A stretch of 64,000 bases of DNA from Tanypteryx hageni (GCA_028673005.1 CM054116.1:132471547-132535546), one strand, 5' to 3'; shown: positions 10,484 through 23,300, counted from the stretch's first letter. Program-made: numbers and translations. The notes: generated by a model not told the origin, from the letters alone.

Positions 10484-11370
10484 TATTTTGCACCAGATAA
10501 CCTTCCACGACCGATATAGCTTATGTAATGTCGGCCATAAGAAATTTAGTTTAAATCACGTCAGTGTTTTTTATAACATTCCATTTTATATAAATACCAA
10601 ATTAAGGTAATTAACAAATTGTTATAATATCAATTGTGAAATTTTTGTATAACATAAATTACTCATGGAAAAATAGCTAAGTGAAGCTCTATTCTACTTA
10701 CGTACATACATACTTAAGATATATATCAGTAATATAATTTTTGTATTGTTGTATTACGCTGTATCACATTGACAGTGTGTAATTACTCCAACCTACAGAA
10801 ATGTAGACTTGTTTGGTAAAACGATCCTCAGATCAATTTATGGCCTGCATAGAACCTGAACAACATGTATATGAAGATATAGATTTCATTTTATAATAAT
10901 GTCATGATAGTAACACATTAATTTTTATAATCTAAATAAACTATTATGAAACAATGTCATTTTTTTAGATTTTAAACATTTCATAATTTACATTTAGCAT
11001 TATCGGTTATAATAATAATAATAATTTTAATAACACTGTAGGTCTCAAATAGGCATGGAGCAGGTACATAACAGCAATAGTACATTGCTACAGAATAAAT
11101 CAGTTCATGAACTTAGAAATTCATGAACACTATAAAAATTATTATTTAACAATCAACATTTGAATCTTTTCTAATGATAGGAATACTTGAATAACATTTA
11201 ACATTACAAGGTAACTTGTAATAAGCCACTGAGGTGGCATTGTTGATAGCCTATAATCCTTGATATGAACATCATCTTTGTGTCCTGTATTATAATTGTA
11301 AAGCTTCTGATTAGATTGGAACAGTGAAGAGTTTTGTTTTACAAATATACAACAATTTAAAAAATACATA

Positions 11371-11375
<5 letters not shown>
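10484..11375. other. AT-rich intergenic stretch (unit 1)
   Basis: No gene, terminal repeats or strong ORF seen. It includes a short TAA/ATA run near 11010. The equivalents are 30363-31246 and 50725-51608. Confidence 0.4.

Positions 11376-11418
<43 letters not shown>
11376..11418. repeat. (TA)n microsatellite, 43 bp (unit 1)
   Basis: Uninterrupted TA dinucleotide run ending in ACACATATG. Confidence 0.95.
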
Positions 11419-11425
<7 letters not shown>

Positions 11426-11761
11426 GTATGGGGTATTGTGATTATGCCTAAAGAAATATACAATGGTTTACCAGGAGAGCTTTAATGGCCGGCTTTTTTC
11501 AGGAAGAAGACTTTATTGGCATATTTATCATGACCCCAAAAGATTATTCCATATGACAAATAAGAATGAATCTTTTCATTATATAATAATTTTAACATTT
11601 CAATATTGAAAATTTTGAATAATCTATGTAGCATAAAATTTCCAGTTGATAATTTTTACTTTCTCCATTGACAGTGCTCAAATGAAAGTCGGCAACGCTG
11701 GTCACCAAGGCCCACGTGTCTCCCCACCCCCAGAAGCTAACAAGTGGCTCTCATCATTGCG

Positions 11762-11815
11762 ATGGACAGTGGGGATGCTTTTTTAATAGATTCTTTATTT
11801 AAGGAGCTGAATAAG
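11762..11815 (+). CDS. Weak candidate first coding exon of a second gene (unit 1)
   Basis: ATG begins an 18-codon frame (MDSGDAFLIDSLFKELNK) that ends exactly at a GTAAAA donor (11816). The preceding 100 bp are less AT-rich and follow a possible acceptor (TTTCTCCATTGACAG, ending about 11671). A phase 0 continuation exists at 14101 after TTTTATTGCAG (VQNVSINFITKTSLLRSNS, then TAA), but joining them over 2.3 kb is speculative. The frame is kept in unit 2 with Asp to Ala, but unit 3 has a TAG. That argues for a dead gene or chance. Confidence 0.25.
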
Positions 11816-13860
11816 GTAAAATTTTCACTCAACTATATTAGAGAACATCATTACGATAATAATCAATCAAACATGTTGGGGAGTAAATCAGGATAGGAAT
11901 AATAAACACAAGAGGATTTATATTCCCAGTACAGCTCATTCATTAAGTTTAGTTTTGAATGCCTGTGCAAAAATGTAGTACAAAGTATGCACTGCATATC
12001 TATACTATAGTAAATCTGCTTCTAACTTATGAGATATCATATAGGAGGATACTCTAGTTGGTAGCATGAACTAAGGCAGGTGGCATCTGGATGCGCAGAA
12101 GGCATGGAATGTCACTTGGTTTCCGTCACTCCTTCACTTGGCCATTCAGCATCAGTCTGTTACAGCAGCTTTTGGGGTGCTGTTTGTACATTTGCGGCAT
12201 AATTTTCGTGTTTATTTACTTGTTTTACAATTGAGATTTAAACGGTGGTGTTCTAAAATGGAGAGCGAAGGATGTAAGCACAATGTTTTGCACAAACAAG
12301 CAAGATAAATCATATATAAAGTGTATCGGTACTCGGGACCAGCGGAACAGGGTTGCAAAACAGGCAACTGCCTAGGGTGCCAAAGATTGAGAGGCGGAAT
12401 GAATAGTCAATGATTTGATTTCACAGCACTGTATATGTGTGTGTCTGTATTCTTTTCTTTAAGTAATGTATACTTATCATTCATCTTTGATTGATTCATT
12501 TTGCTATATTTTTTACATGCATTTGTGTTGTATAAACCTTTATATTCAAAATGATTTCAATTCCTCTTCAATGCTGTGCACTACCCCAATCCTAAAAGTA
12601 TAAGAAGAACTAGCGGTCTGAAGATGTTGGCGTACCAACTAAAATATGAGCCTAAAGTTATGATTTGCGTAATCTCTTGCTAAAAAATTATCATCTTAAT
12701 GCCCATTTTTACCACTGTTACTAACCATAAAGCTTTTTAATGTGGAATGATATTGTTTTTAGTAATTATGAAAAAATATTTAATAATAAAAACAAGCTTT
12801 AATAATATTATATTTAAGTAATACCGGTGCTTATAGACATCATTGTGTAATTACTAATAAAAGTAATTTTCAACTGTTAGATTTTTAGTCACATTTATAT
12901 TGGAGTAGAGTGCCAAAAAATTGTTTGCCAAGAGTGCCAAACTGTCAGTAGTACAAAAACGAGATGGAGCATGCAGATGATTCAACACGTACAGCAGGTT
13001 ACAATGTTGTCAGTTGTCAAGAGCAAACACTGACCGCCTGTGGCATATCATGCATCATGCATTGCTTTCTGAGCAAAAGCTTATGCAGGCTGCCGGTTTG
13101 GCAGCAATGTAACGTGTATTTCTCTCTCTCACTCTGCGCAGTAATGTTGTCTCACCTGCCTTTGTCGTGCTGTAAACTATATTAGGGGGATACTAATGTT
13201 TAGGCTCTTTCAGATGAGCTGGAGACAGGACGATATTATGTGTGTAGGACCTTGTGCATAACTGCCTAGACAAATCAAAAACCTCATAAATGTCAAATAA
13301 TGCAGCTGCTATAAAATTACATAGAAGTCTAAACAAATATTTAAGGTATATGTATTTCTGATTGTGCTACAAAATACAAGCTGACGGGTTTGTAAATGTG
13401 GAAGTGTTGATGTATTGCAGCATTTTTGTGTTTCGAATCTCCCAGCAGAAACGGAAAAATTATTTCTGATCAATTAATTGAAAATATTGCTTGATGAGAT
13501 AAAAGCATGGAAAAAATCATTTAATGGGTGGTGACAGACTTTCAAAATTTATTATCTCTTTATCCATTCATTTCAGTGAACAGTTTTCTCAGGATGCCAA
13601 CAAAAGACAAGATATTAAGGGGATTAACTTAACTGTAAATGTGAAGGCCATAGCTATTTACAAGCCCTCATTATTCTACAATAGAACAGTTTGAATGTGT
13701 AACGTTCCTTAATTTCCAGATCAGATCTGTGATAAATGCATAAAAATGATGCTATCAAATAGTCAAGCAGTGGACTTGAAATTTCTTAATTATGAACGAA
13801 ATGTGCGCGTGTATTATTGGCTAATCAACCTCTTCTTGGATTATTATAGCCATAGCTCCT
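11816..13860. other. Intergenic stretch with possible old DNA-transposon ends (unit 1)
   Basis: GCAACTGCCTAGGGTGCCAA at about 12366 and GTTTGCCAAGAGTGCCAAAC at about 12925 look like parts of a decayed hAT-like element, but I could not define paired ends or a target duplication. I find no reliable coding sequence. The equivalents are 31664-33693 and 52051-54097. Confidence 0.3.
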
Positions 13861-14425
13861 TCCACACTGAACACACTCACAGTGAAGGAGGGGATCCCAG
13901 TGAGGGCTCCTCAAACCACACAAACAGGAGGTCGGATCACCTTGGAAAAAATCCTACCTTCGCAGGATTCAGGCCTGCTGTGTTTTGTTTGGGGAACCAT
14001 ATTTCAAGTACTTTACTACTATTTTTTTAAATGTTTATGTTATTTTGTAATAGCCTTTTGTCTGTGAATTAATAAATAATAATAAATCTTTTATTGCAGG
14101 TTCAGAATGTCTCAATTAATTTTATAACAAAAACTTCATTGTTGAGGAGCAACAGCTAAGATATTATGATGAATTCTGCTCAAATAGAAGGGTAAAGGGG
14201 TAATCCATCACTGAAATATTAAACATTCAGGATGTACAGGGATGCTTGAACTCCAGGGAACTTCAATCTCCTACCTGAATCAATAATGCTAAGACCACAG
14301 AGGCCAACACGTTGTCTTTCAACTGGATATCCCGGACAATTGCAAGTCAACTTTTGAGAACCTGCCCTAAATATGATTTCAAAGAATCTCCAAGCAGCCC
14401 AAGTGTTAGTGTTGCTGCTATGCTT
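13861..14425 (-). other. Possible decayed coding fragment on minus strand (unit 1)
   Basis: From about 14423 to 14256 the minus strand reads CSSIAATLTLGLLGDSLKSY, then after a few residues one TGA, then LAIVRDIQLKDNVLASVVLA. It ends at a good donor (ATTCAG|GTAGGA). The helical pattern suggests an old exon, but I cannot name the family. Overlapping short plus-strand frames (13746-14030) have no recognisable domain. The equivalents are 33694-34258 and 54098-54662. Confidence 0.25.
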
Positions 14426-15949
14426 GAACAAGTTTTGCTTAATTTACTTATATCTTTTTGTTAAAAACTAAAAATTGTGTTTTTGGTAGCATGCATTGCA
14501 GTCATTACCTAAGTTCTAGCCACCTGTGGTTCAGAAACAGCAAGTGTGAAATGCCTCCATACTTGAGCTTACCTGGTCAGAGATGTGGATTATATTTAAT
14601 GTGACTGAAAGACTGTGAAATGCGCTCATACTGTAAAAATAAATAAATAAAATATCCAATACCCTGTCTTTTATTCAATTTTACTGTTTCTTGAATGCTG
14701 ATATTTGCTTTACCTGCTCCACACTAAGATTTAAATAGAATTAAGGATTTTGTAGCTTTTCACTATAATAAACGAGCTGTATACATCATCTGTCTTACGA
14801 AATTCCGCAGATAATTAAAAACTGGTTATGCAGGAGCATTTCCTCTTTTTAAGAATATAATTGTTTTTAGCATTCAGTGGTTTTTTATTGTGCGGTTTTA
14901 CAATTCTTTTCAGATCTGAATAATTTGGATATTGAAACAGTGTTGCCTTTCCAAAACTTAAAATATCTGTAGAATCAGAAAGAAAAATCTGTAGAATTAT
15001 CTGTTAAAGGAATATTTATGCTCAAATTTTGTTTTATATATGTAAATTTAGGAAAAACTAAACACGGTTATTTTACTTGCTTTACTAAAGAAATAAATCA
15101 GTTTTTTATGATAATAATTATTTATTAATGGAAAAAGAAATACATCTGTTAGGAATATATAATGCAACTAGGTATGGCAATAAAACTAAATGGCTCAACC
15201 CTAAATGAAAAATATGTAAATCGAAAAAATATTTTTATGAATACATATGATGAAAAAGGTAAATGAAAATTTTTAATTCCCTCTAATTTACTACAACGTG
15301 ATTTAGGACTATACTTAACGATTATATTTCTCTCCTGCCTTGATCGATCTCTTTAACAGTGACTTTCTTGCATTAAAATTATAACGATATGCATTCTTTA
15401 TGAATTGTTTTGTTAATATTAAACCTGCATTAAGGAGAATATCTAACGTAAGACATTACTAAGGGTAAAGTGTTTACGATAGTCGCAGGTAGGTGTTGTA
15501 GTGATGGCAACAAAAAAAATAGTGCTTTACATATCTCAAACAAAACATTATATGGAAAATGTTTCAAACATAGGTTATTGAAAATGAAATTTCCTACAAC
15601 TTTTATTCCAATACATATATACACTCATCAAATATTAAACCAAATATTTCAAAAGAATCTGATGTGGCCGCCACATTACTTTCTCCATGACTAATATTTC
15701 GAAAAATTACAAACAGTGGTTGTGGCAGCTAAAAAATATGGTTTTTAAAAATGTTTCGAACAAATGTTGTAGAATATTCAATTTCCTGCAACATTTATAT
15801 ACCCATACATATACCCATTGATATAAAATTTCCAAAATTTTGACAGTTTATATTTATCAAAGCTTTCACTTTGTTAAAATCTAATACAACAATGCATTTA
15901 ATATTGAATTCACATACACATAACATTTAAAAGACAAAAGTAATCAATT
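14426..15949. other. AT-rich intergenic stretch with LINE-like tail and diverged duplication (unit 1)
   Basis: TGTAAAAATAAATAAATAAA at about 14632 looks like the A-rich 3' tail of an old retroelement. Further on, two diverged direct copies about 195 bp apart start AAATGTTTC (about 15557 and 15749) and share CTACAAC/CTGCAAC, ATACATATA and AAATTTCC-type blocks. No gene seen. The equivalents are 34259-35782 and 54663-56186. Confidence 0.35.
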
Positions 15950-16210
15950 AAAATCTTTTTTAACACTTAGAATATACCTAATCATACTTATAATTCAAAG
16001 TTTAGTATAAAAATTTAGGTCTGTGCGGGACCTTCTACTAGAAAGTGTAGTTAAATTGAGATGTGCTAGTATATCATTATAGGAAATATCGACCAGTGAA
16101 ATTACCATTTTAAATGGCAATCGATCTCAGAAATTTCTGCTGGACTCGTTCCATCATGTGGGAGTCCATTTCATAATATGGGCTCCAATTGACTGAACAA
16201 TACTCCAGCT
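15950..16210 (-). pseudogene. LINE reverse-transcriptase C-terminus, truncated (unit 1)
   Basis: The minus strand reads QLEYCSVNWSPYYEMDSHMM then ERVQQKFLRSIAI. After a frame change it continues HLNLTTLSSRRSRTDLNFYTK. This is the typical end of Jockey/CR1-type non-LTR retrotransposon ORF2. It is cut at 16210 by the unit-1-specific deletion. It probably belongs to the same insertion as the endonuclease part at 17050-18150. Confidence 0.8.
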
Positions 16211-16215
16211 CCTAT

Positions 16216-16930
16216 GCTTGATGCTCTGGAGAGAATTGATAGGGGTGTGTCAGTAAGACAAATTTCTGTGGAATTAGGTGTTGGAGAGACAACTGTGAAA
16301 GACTGGGAATAAAAGCTTGAATAAAGAATGATTTTGCAGTCAGATTGCAACACAAGTGTCTTTATCTTCCCATTCAACATTAAAGAAATCAAAATTGGAA
16401 ATTTTAGAAGATGCATTATGGCTGTGGTTTATGCAAGAAAGACATCATGGAATTTCAATCAGTGGATCCATACACAAGGAAAAGGACCTAACCCTAAATC
16501 AAAAAATTGGTGGTGCGCAGAAATTTACTGCAAGTAATGGATGGCTTGGACGTTGGAAAAAACGTCATGGTATCCATGTATTAATCATCACTGGAGAGAA
16601 GTTATCGTCTGATCAGCATGCTGCTCAAAAATTTCTGCAGGATTTAAGAGAGCTTATCGACCAAGATAAATCAGTTGGAGGACAACTCTGCAATATAGAC
16701 GAAACAGGTCTAAATTACAAAATGTTACCAACAAAAACGATGGCAAAAAAGGATGAGCCTGCAGCATCAGGATACAAATAATCCAAAGAAAGACTCATGT
16801 AGCTGCCTGCAGCAATGCAGCTGGAACTCACAAATTGCCACATTTATTGTTGGTAAATCAAAAAATCCCAGAGATTTTAAAAGTATAAATCGTTTGTCTT
16901 CACCAGTTTACTACCACTACTACTAATTGA
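16216..16930 (+). pseudogene. Tigger/pogo-family transposase remnant, 5' deleted (unit 1)
   Basis: It begins inside the N-terminal helix-turn-helix (LDALERIDRGVSVRQISVEL), then a TAA and a frameshift. An open stretch at 16356-16781 follows, with a CENP-B-type DNA-binding domain (ALWLWFMQERHHGISISGS ... WLGRWKKRHG) and the first catalytic motif, NIDETGLNYKMLPTKTMA. Further frameshifted pieces (AACSNAAGTHKL, GKSKNPRDF) carry on to about 16930. The element terminus and the first residues are lost in the 472-bp deletion at 16211-16215. Confidence 0.88.
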
Positions 16931-17049
16931 GTCACACCACAAGAGTGTAGATTTACTGTGTGAGAATACTGGTATTGTGGTATTATGTAACTTGGAGTAG
17001 GATATACACTGGAAAGATGTGCAGCAAAGAGATTAGCAAATTCCTGAAA

Positions 17050-18150
17050 TGAACATAATTCCACAATCTACTTGTATTCGATGGAATGGAATCTTGAACA
17101 CAACTAGTATAGGAGAGGTAACAAACTTTTGACAATGAGTCCCATTTAGCATGAAGAGATGCAAAAGAATTGTAATCTACACCAGATCTACTTATTTTAA
17201 GCTTCTTGTGGGTTATTTTCTTATCATATATTAAAGAAATTAATTTTTACTAAACCAGTTGGGTAAGTGGGATGATCCATTCTCGTGTAATATTTCAGGA
17301 ACATACAGATTAATGGTATTATTTTCAAAATCATAAAAATAACAAACAGAATCATCTAATTGTTTTTCAGTCAATATAAACCAATCTATAGAGATAAAGT
17401 AATCTATCATTGCAGAATATTTTCCTTTCCTAAAGTTGACAGTTTCAAAATTAATATCTACACGTGGGGATACACCTACATGAAGTTCACACATAAGAGG
17501 AGGATGATAGGCATTACACGGCAAAAGTCACATCAACATCATACGCACTGTTCAATGAGCACTTTTTAATATCTGTTAAACACAAATCCAGAATCTCGCC
17601 ATATTGCTTGGTAACTAAGTTTTTTGTACAAAATTCAGATATTGGCAGTGAGGTAAACTTCAGGAAAGAATTTTGACCAATTATTACCTGGCAAATTGAA
17701 TCGCCACACATAAGCGAATGGGCGTCTGTACTCAAATATGCAAGACGCTTTACTTCTTCGCGATATTTTTGGTATATGCCTTGGTCAGATTTGGGAGGAA
17801 TGTAAACACATCATTAAATAGTTTAAGCGATGGAGATGACACCATGAGAAAATTGTATCCAATGTTACACGAGGATGTAGCTTAAAGTTGATAAGATTTT
17901 AACATAAAATCAACACCAATTAGCACTCCACCTTCCCTTTTCTTAATACTTGTACAATCACCGCAATCAGTTCTCTAAATTTTATAAATAAAAAGTGCCT
18001 ATTGGGAATCGCATATATCGCGTGTTAGCCAAGTCTCATAGAATAATATGATATCACACTCGATATTAACAGCTGAAATACGCATGTCCTTTAATTTTGT
18101 CCGCAAACCGCGGACATTCTGTTAGTATGCGGAAATATTAGTTACAAATT
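17050..18150 (-). pseudogene. LINE endonuclease to early RT region (unit 1)
   Basis: The minus strand reads QNVRGLRTKLKDMRISAVNI and CDIILFYETWLTRDI near 18130-18020 (endonuclease N-terminus). KREGGVLIGVDF follows, then YGEILDLCLTD, then NAYHPPLMCEL (catalytic YHPP) and VNFRKGKYSAMIDYF. After LPNWFSKN come early RT-region residues ending SIPSNTSRLWNYV near 17060. Stops and frameshifts interrupt it, and the RT core is absent. This is a Jockey/CR1-like non-LTR retrotransposon. Confidence 0.85.
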
Positions 18151-19240
18151 TCTTAAATGTTTATCTATCACTATTTTGGGAACAAAGGAGTAATCTCCGC
18201 TCTTCATAACATTTTTATAATGACGACAGTTTATTGATTTTAGTAGGATTGTCGATGTAATTATTTAATTTTGAGTCATGTTCTATTCCAGGCGATATTT
18301 TTAGCATGTAAACAATTTTAAAAAATCGTTCCACCGTATATATGAAAATAGTTTTTAACTTGAACGAGAATTTCTAAATTTATTTAAGTTCCTTTAAAAA
18401 TTAAACCAAAAGGAATGTATGATTTTATAAATAAATTTAAAGTTATTTTGATGTATACAATATCAACAAAATAAACATTAAAGAAAGACTAAAATAGTAT
18501 AAAATTCTAGATATCGTACAAGGAGACGCTACGGACTGTAACTCACAGATTCGGTTCATCTTCTACCAGTGGAGAGTGTTGTTCAATATCTATAAGAATA
18601 CCTTTTCGGAATTTCGAACCAATGGCTTTAACTTTAAGAGAAATAATTAATTAAAAAGTGCAAAAAAATGGACCGATTTTCAAATGCTTGTAACTTCGCT
18701 ATCTCTGGAGTCTCTATGCTAGAGATAACGCTTAACATAAATCTCGCGTCCCGTACTTTTGGCATTCGAGACTCCCGCTTGCGAATTTTCTTCTCCTGCA
18801 AAATGTCCTTTTCCCTACAGCTTTTTATATCCCAATCTTCAGAAAGTAATTGAACACTTCTAATTTCTTTACGCAGGGGAATTACTTTTAATTAATTAAT
18901 AATTATCGCTCAATTTTATCTGGTAATTAAAATTAAGCATATTATTTTTGTAAGCCATTAGCAGCATTGTCATTTTAAAACAATAAAAAACTTGTCGGAA
19001 TAATTTAAAGTTAAAAAGAATAATATTACCTTTATGATTCACTACGTCACTCATTAAGGAAACTCCTCCCGTAGTGGAGTGTGTTTAACAGTAAGGCAAT
19101 AAATAACACATCAAACAGCCACTTGATTTAAACTCTCATACGAGACCGTTTCATTGTGTCAAACACTGGAAAAATCTTCGGTACTTGTCCTGTGAGATAA
19201 TTCCCTTCCTTCCTTCATAATTCGCACATTATACAGAGGA
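18151..19240. other. Intergenic stretch with small inverted repeats (unit 1)
   Basis: Mostly AT-rich. At 18660-18790 there are paired GGAGTCTC/GAGACTCC and TATCTCT/AGAGATA words around a 61-codon plus-strand frame that stays open in all units. I recognise no domain and think it belongs to an old repeat. The equivalents are 38451-39540 and 58857-59946. Confidence 0.35.
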
Positions 19241-19458
19241 ACCGAAAAGCTGTCACACACTCGGTGGAAATCTTTTTCTACTTGGGCCGAGCTCCCAAGG
19301 ATAGTTTTCGTTGCGAAAATTGAAGTCCCGGGTTTGATTCCGGGGAATATCCTTCTAATTTGATTTACATGGGAAATCTGAAACCCACCGAGCAGGGAAA
19401 TTTTCTCTTGCACATTAAAATATCTTAGAATTGTAATATCGGAGCGGGATTTGCACCG
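19241..19458 (+). mobile_element. tRNA-derived SINE, plus orientation (unit 1)
   Basis: A-box-like TGGGCCGAGCTCCCAAGG (19283-19300) is followed by a B box, GGTTTGATTCC (19331-19341). The body then aligns to the complement of the intron 5 SINE at 5950-6165 (TTACATGGGAAATC, TTAGAATTGTAATATCGG). It separates one gene copy from the next. Confidence 0.65.
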
Positions 19459-20391
19459 TTCTCTGAGAGAAGGAATGGAGATTCTAATTTTTATCGTAAA
19501 ACGCTGCTTATCCATCTTATTTCTTCGAATTTCGCGTAAATACTGCCGTTTTTATCACTCATTACGAGGGTGTAGCCATATGAACAACTATTGATGGACT
19601 CGGATTCGGTATAGTCTAATAAATACAGGTATTGTTTCTGTCGAACGAAAATACGCGTGTTCAATTTAATAACCCGTTCGAATGTATTTGTCATATTTTA
19701 TAACGCTCAATTATGAAATTTGAGAACACAAGGAGCAACATATCTGCGGTGATTTTAAAGCTATTAGAGCCAATATAAGTAGGTATTAAATAAATGATTA
19801 AATGGAAAGCTCGCATCGTTAGTTCTGTTTGGGTCGTCTTATTATTATGTTATGCAGATACATACTTTTCCTTCCTGTTTGTTGTTGCCAACGAAAACAA
19901 TCTTCGTAACCCATGAAGTAAACAAGATCTAATTGTAAGTAATAACTTTTATTTTCTTTATCGCGCCTACTGAACATATTGATTGAAAGGAAATGGATTA
20001 TTCAGGACGAAGAAGTGAACTAAAATACGTGTAGTTTCGTTACGTTTACCTACACTCAGCTTTTGTAAGTCAAAAGACATAAATAATTTACGACGAAGGA
20101 ATGAGCGTGAGTGTAAAGATTAACGTACTTCATCTCAAGTGAGGTATGTATGAGTTAAATAATAATTCAATTTTCGATTGTTCTATCGCAAATTCTGTAT
20201 TTCTTTGGCATCGCTTCTGATATGTCCTTTAGCAGTGCTTAGAATTTAAATTTATCTTGTTTTCTAAATTGATTATGTCAAACAATGGAGGCTTATTTCT
20301 TGTGTCGTCTCTGTTGGCCGTTACCGTGGAAACCACACGATTCAGAACTAGTTCATTCTTGTTGAAAAAACTAAAGAAGACGGAGCGGAAT

Positions 20392-23300
20392 ATGAGCGGG
20401 AGAGGTAATTAACTTGTTTTTCACCAATATTATTGAAAATCTGGCATATTTCAGAACTCGGAACGTAGCCTAGCTCAGTTGATTAGTGGAATTTTAATTA
20501 AATGCATGGTTACTTGTCGTTGCAATCAACGATCGCTATTCTAGCCCTAATTTCATCGGTACATTTTGATTCTCTCGTTATCATGCTAGCAAGGTGCTTT
20601 ACTTTACGATTTGAAACTGGTTCCGATGGATTTTTAACTTACGTTCAAGTTTTTCCTTTCTCCATATCCAAATCAACTTGGAATTTTTCTCATTCGTTTC
20701 CTAGGATAATTTTGCTTATTTAACCTTAGCTGTGTCCGTCCGTCTTTCGAAGCATTCGTCCTCGCTACAAAGACTAACTATTAATGCTTACACAACCAGT
20801 AAATTACTTATATAATCCTATCTCCTACAACATCTTGCTTAGCTTGAAACCATCAAAGTAGGTTTACGAGTTAATACAAACTATAGTTTTAAGAAATTCT
20901 TTTCTTTTTGACAATCTTTGAATAGTTCAAAATGTAAAAGAAAGAGCAAAGCCGTCGACATACGTTAAATCCGAAATTCTTTTCTCATTTGTGTCGGCAG
21001 ATTTTTATGATGAGTTAGCGAACGATGTTGCCCTAGGGCTGGCAATTTTTTTATCCTGCCTGCTCCTGGCGTTCTGGGTATGGGAGGTCATTAGGCGGTA
21101 CTGCGTCGGGCGGCGAAGAAGATGGAATGTTGAAGACGGCGTGCCCGACGTGGTGCATGATACCGCCAATTTGCCTGTAAGTATAATACGCGTATACTTG
21201 CGATTACATTCTTCTTCTTCTCTTATCGTATAAACCCTTCTAGTGGGTTATTTTATGTTGTTATTAACAAAAATGTTTCTGCTCTGATCCGCCTTCGGAT
21301 CCCAAAGTATCATTTATGTATTTATTTATATATATTGAGAAACTTCGTCAACCTCACTTCATATCTACATAATTACGTCAACTCATCTTGTTGTTTTCTT
21401 ATTCAGAATGAAGAGATTCCACGAGGAATCCTCAAAAAACATCAGGACCAGCAACACGTGAGTGTTTATCACCATGTTCTGATTTTTCTGCATATGCATA
21501 TTTACTCTGATGCATGAGTGGTGATGGTGCCAGTCATAGATGAAAATCTTTTTCTCTCTCAAAGTTTTTAATGTATTAAATTATAGCTCACTTCCCAAAA
21601 CTTGTTAAGATTGATAAGTTTGTTAGTATGTCAGCTGATACTACCAATAGGTAGTAACATTGGTGGGGATTGCCATCCCGGAGGGATTTTCTAATCCCGG
21701 GGTTACGGGATTGTGATTTTTTCAATCCCGGGATCGAGGAAAAGTGGTGGGAAATGAAAATCACACAATATTTTTAAACAATAATATTGATCCATACACA
21801 GACATGAAATCATCATATGCAGTTATGGAAGTAATATCAAGTTTTCACAAAATTTAAGTAACGTCAATGAAAATAACTTTTTATCAGCAGGTAAAACTAA
21901 AATCAAACACGTATTTTTGGAGAAAATGTAAAGGAAATTTAAATAACTAAAGTAGCAATTGTTGCGGTATCTTAAATTAAATTAAATGGATTGCATTTAT
22001 GTAAATTAAACGGTACTATTAGATTAAGGTTCTCCTCACTTAAAAGCTATTCACAAATTTCTGAAGTACGCCCTTAAAAAACAAAGTGCATCTAATGTCG
22101 GGTCACTCATTCTTGATCTGTATTTATTGCACAGCATCCCTGCTGATGTAAAAGCCCTTTCTGATTCTACACTAGTAGGAGGAATAGCTAGCAACTGCTG
22201 GTAAAGAAACTGCAGATTTTCTCATTTACGTCCATTTTCACGGAAATCCTTTTGCTCTGGTGCTATTGATAATGCTAGATCATTTGAATTATAGCAGGAG
22301 GATTATTTCTTGAGAGTAACTAAACATTGGGTAATGACCGAATCGAGTTCTTTCTTTAACTTCTCTGAATATGATGTACCAGTCTCAAAACGTTCAGATG
22401 CTGCCGTTCGCTTAGTGTGTAAGTCATCATTTATAGATCGGCTTCTTGATGCTGATGAAACTTGCTCTTCTTTCTTGTCCAGTGCTTCATATGTTTTACT
22501 AATATTACAATAACATGTACTCGGGTTTTCTGTAACAAACATTTTTATGTTCGCTAGTGATGGCACAGAAAATATATTATCACGAGCCTGTGACCCGTAC
22601 TGAAGATACCTCAATACCCCTGATAACTTAGTTCGTCTCTTCATTATTTGATTTTTCATATTATGTCCTAACTCTGTATTCACATCATTCAGTTTCTTCA
22701 TCATGATTTCCAACGCTGTCTCACGCGTCAAAAGATTTGCATCTCTTCGGCAAAGAGCTTCCATAGCAATTTTCGCTGGCTGCAGTGTTGCAAAAATAGA
22801 AGAAGCAAGTTCATGTTCACTCTCACTAAATGATATATCGGAATTCAGATCCATTCATAATGCAGGTTTTAAGCAATATAAAACGTTCGATCATTTCAGC
22901 TAAACTGTTCCAGCGAGTTCTTATATCCATAACAAGTGATTTTTCCTCACCCTATTGTTCGATTACATATTTCTGAAGGAATCTCTCGTTTTTTGCGAGT
23001 GATTTTCTGAAGAGAAGAACAGTTTTCCTTATTTTTTGAATCAATAACTCAATGTTTGTTTCTGATAGTTTGTTCGCACCTCCGCCTTCAAACGAATCAT
23101 CTTCGTCTGTTTCATCACTCGAGGAAAAGGATTCATCCCTTGATTCATGTCCTTCCGATTCCGCGAATTCCATTTCTTCTTGATAATATTCATTCTTCCT
23201 TAGGTTTACCACACCCCAAAGGATATTTTTCATTTTTTTCGTTGTTCTTATTTTCCAAGAATGATGACATATCATAAACTCAGATAAAAAGCAGTAATTC

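Larger units (their letters stand above)
1..19549. repeat. Tandem unit 1 (about 19.5 kb), phase set at window base 1
   Basis: The sequence starting at base 1 recurs in direct orientation at 19550, 39850 and 60256. Every landmark recurs in the same order and on the same strand. This unit is the shortest, mainly because it lacks three blocks present in units 2 and 3: about 472 bp at 16211 (replaced by 5 bp), about 247 bp near 8027 and about 86 bp at 6871. The chosen boundary is arbitrary because the window opens inside the array. Confidence 0.97.

Noticed and set aside
11142..11423. Minus-strand ORF starting with a Tyr/Ile repeat
   Set aside because: Its start is the translated TA microsatellite and the rest has no domain.
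19283..19341. Functional tRNA gene
   Set aside because: A- and B-box-like motifs are present, but no cloverleaf with paired acceptor stem can be formed and the sequence belongs to a dispersed SINE.
19159..19515. 118-codon minus-strand ORF at the unit end
   Set aside because: It spans the tRNA-derived SINE and matches no protein I know. The open frame is explained by the repeat.
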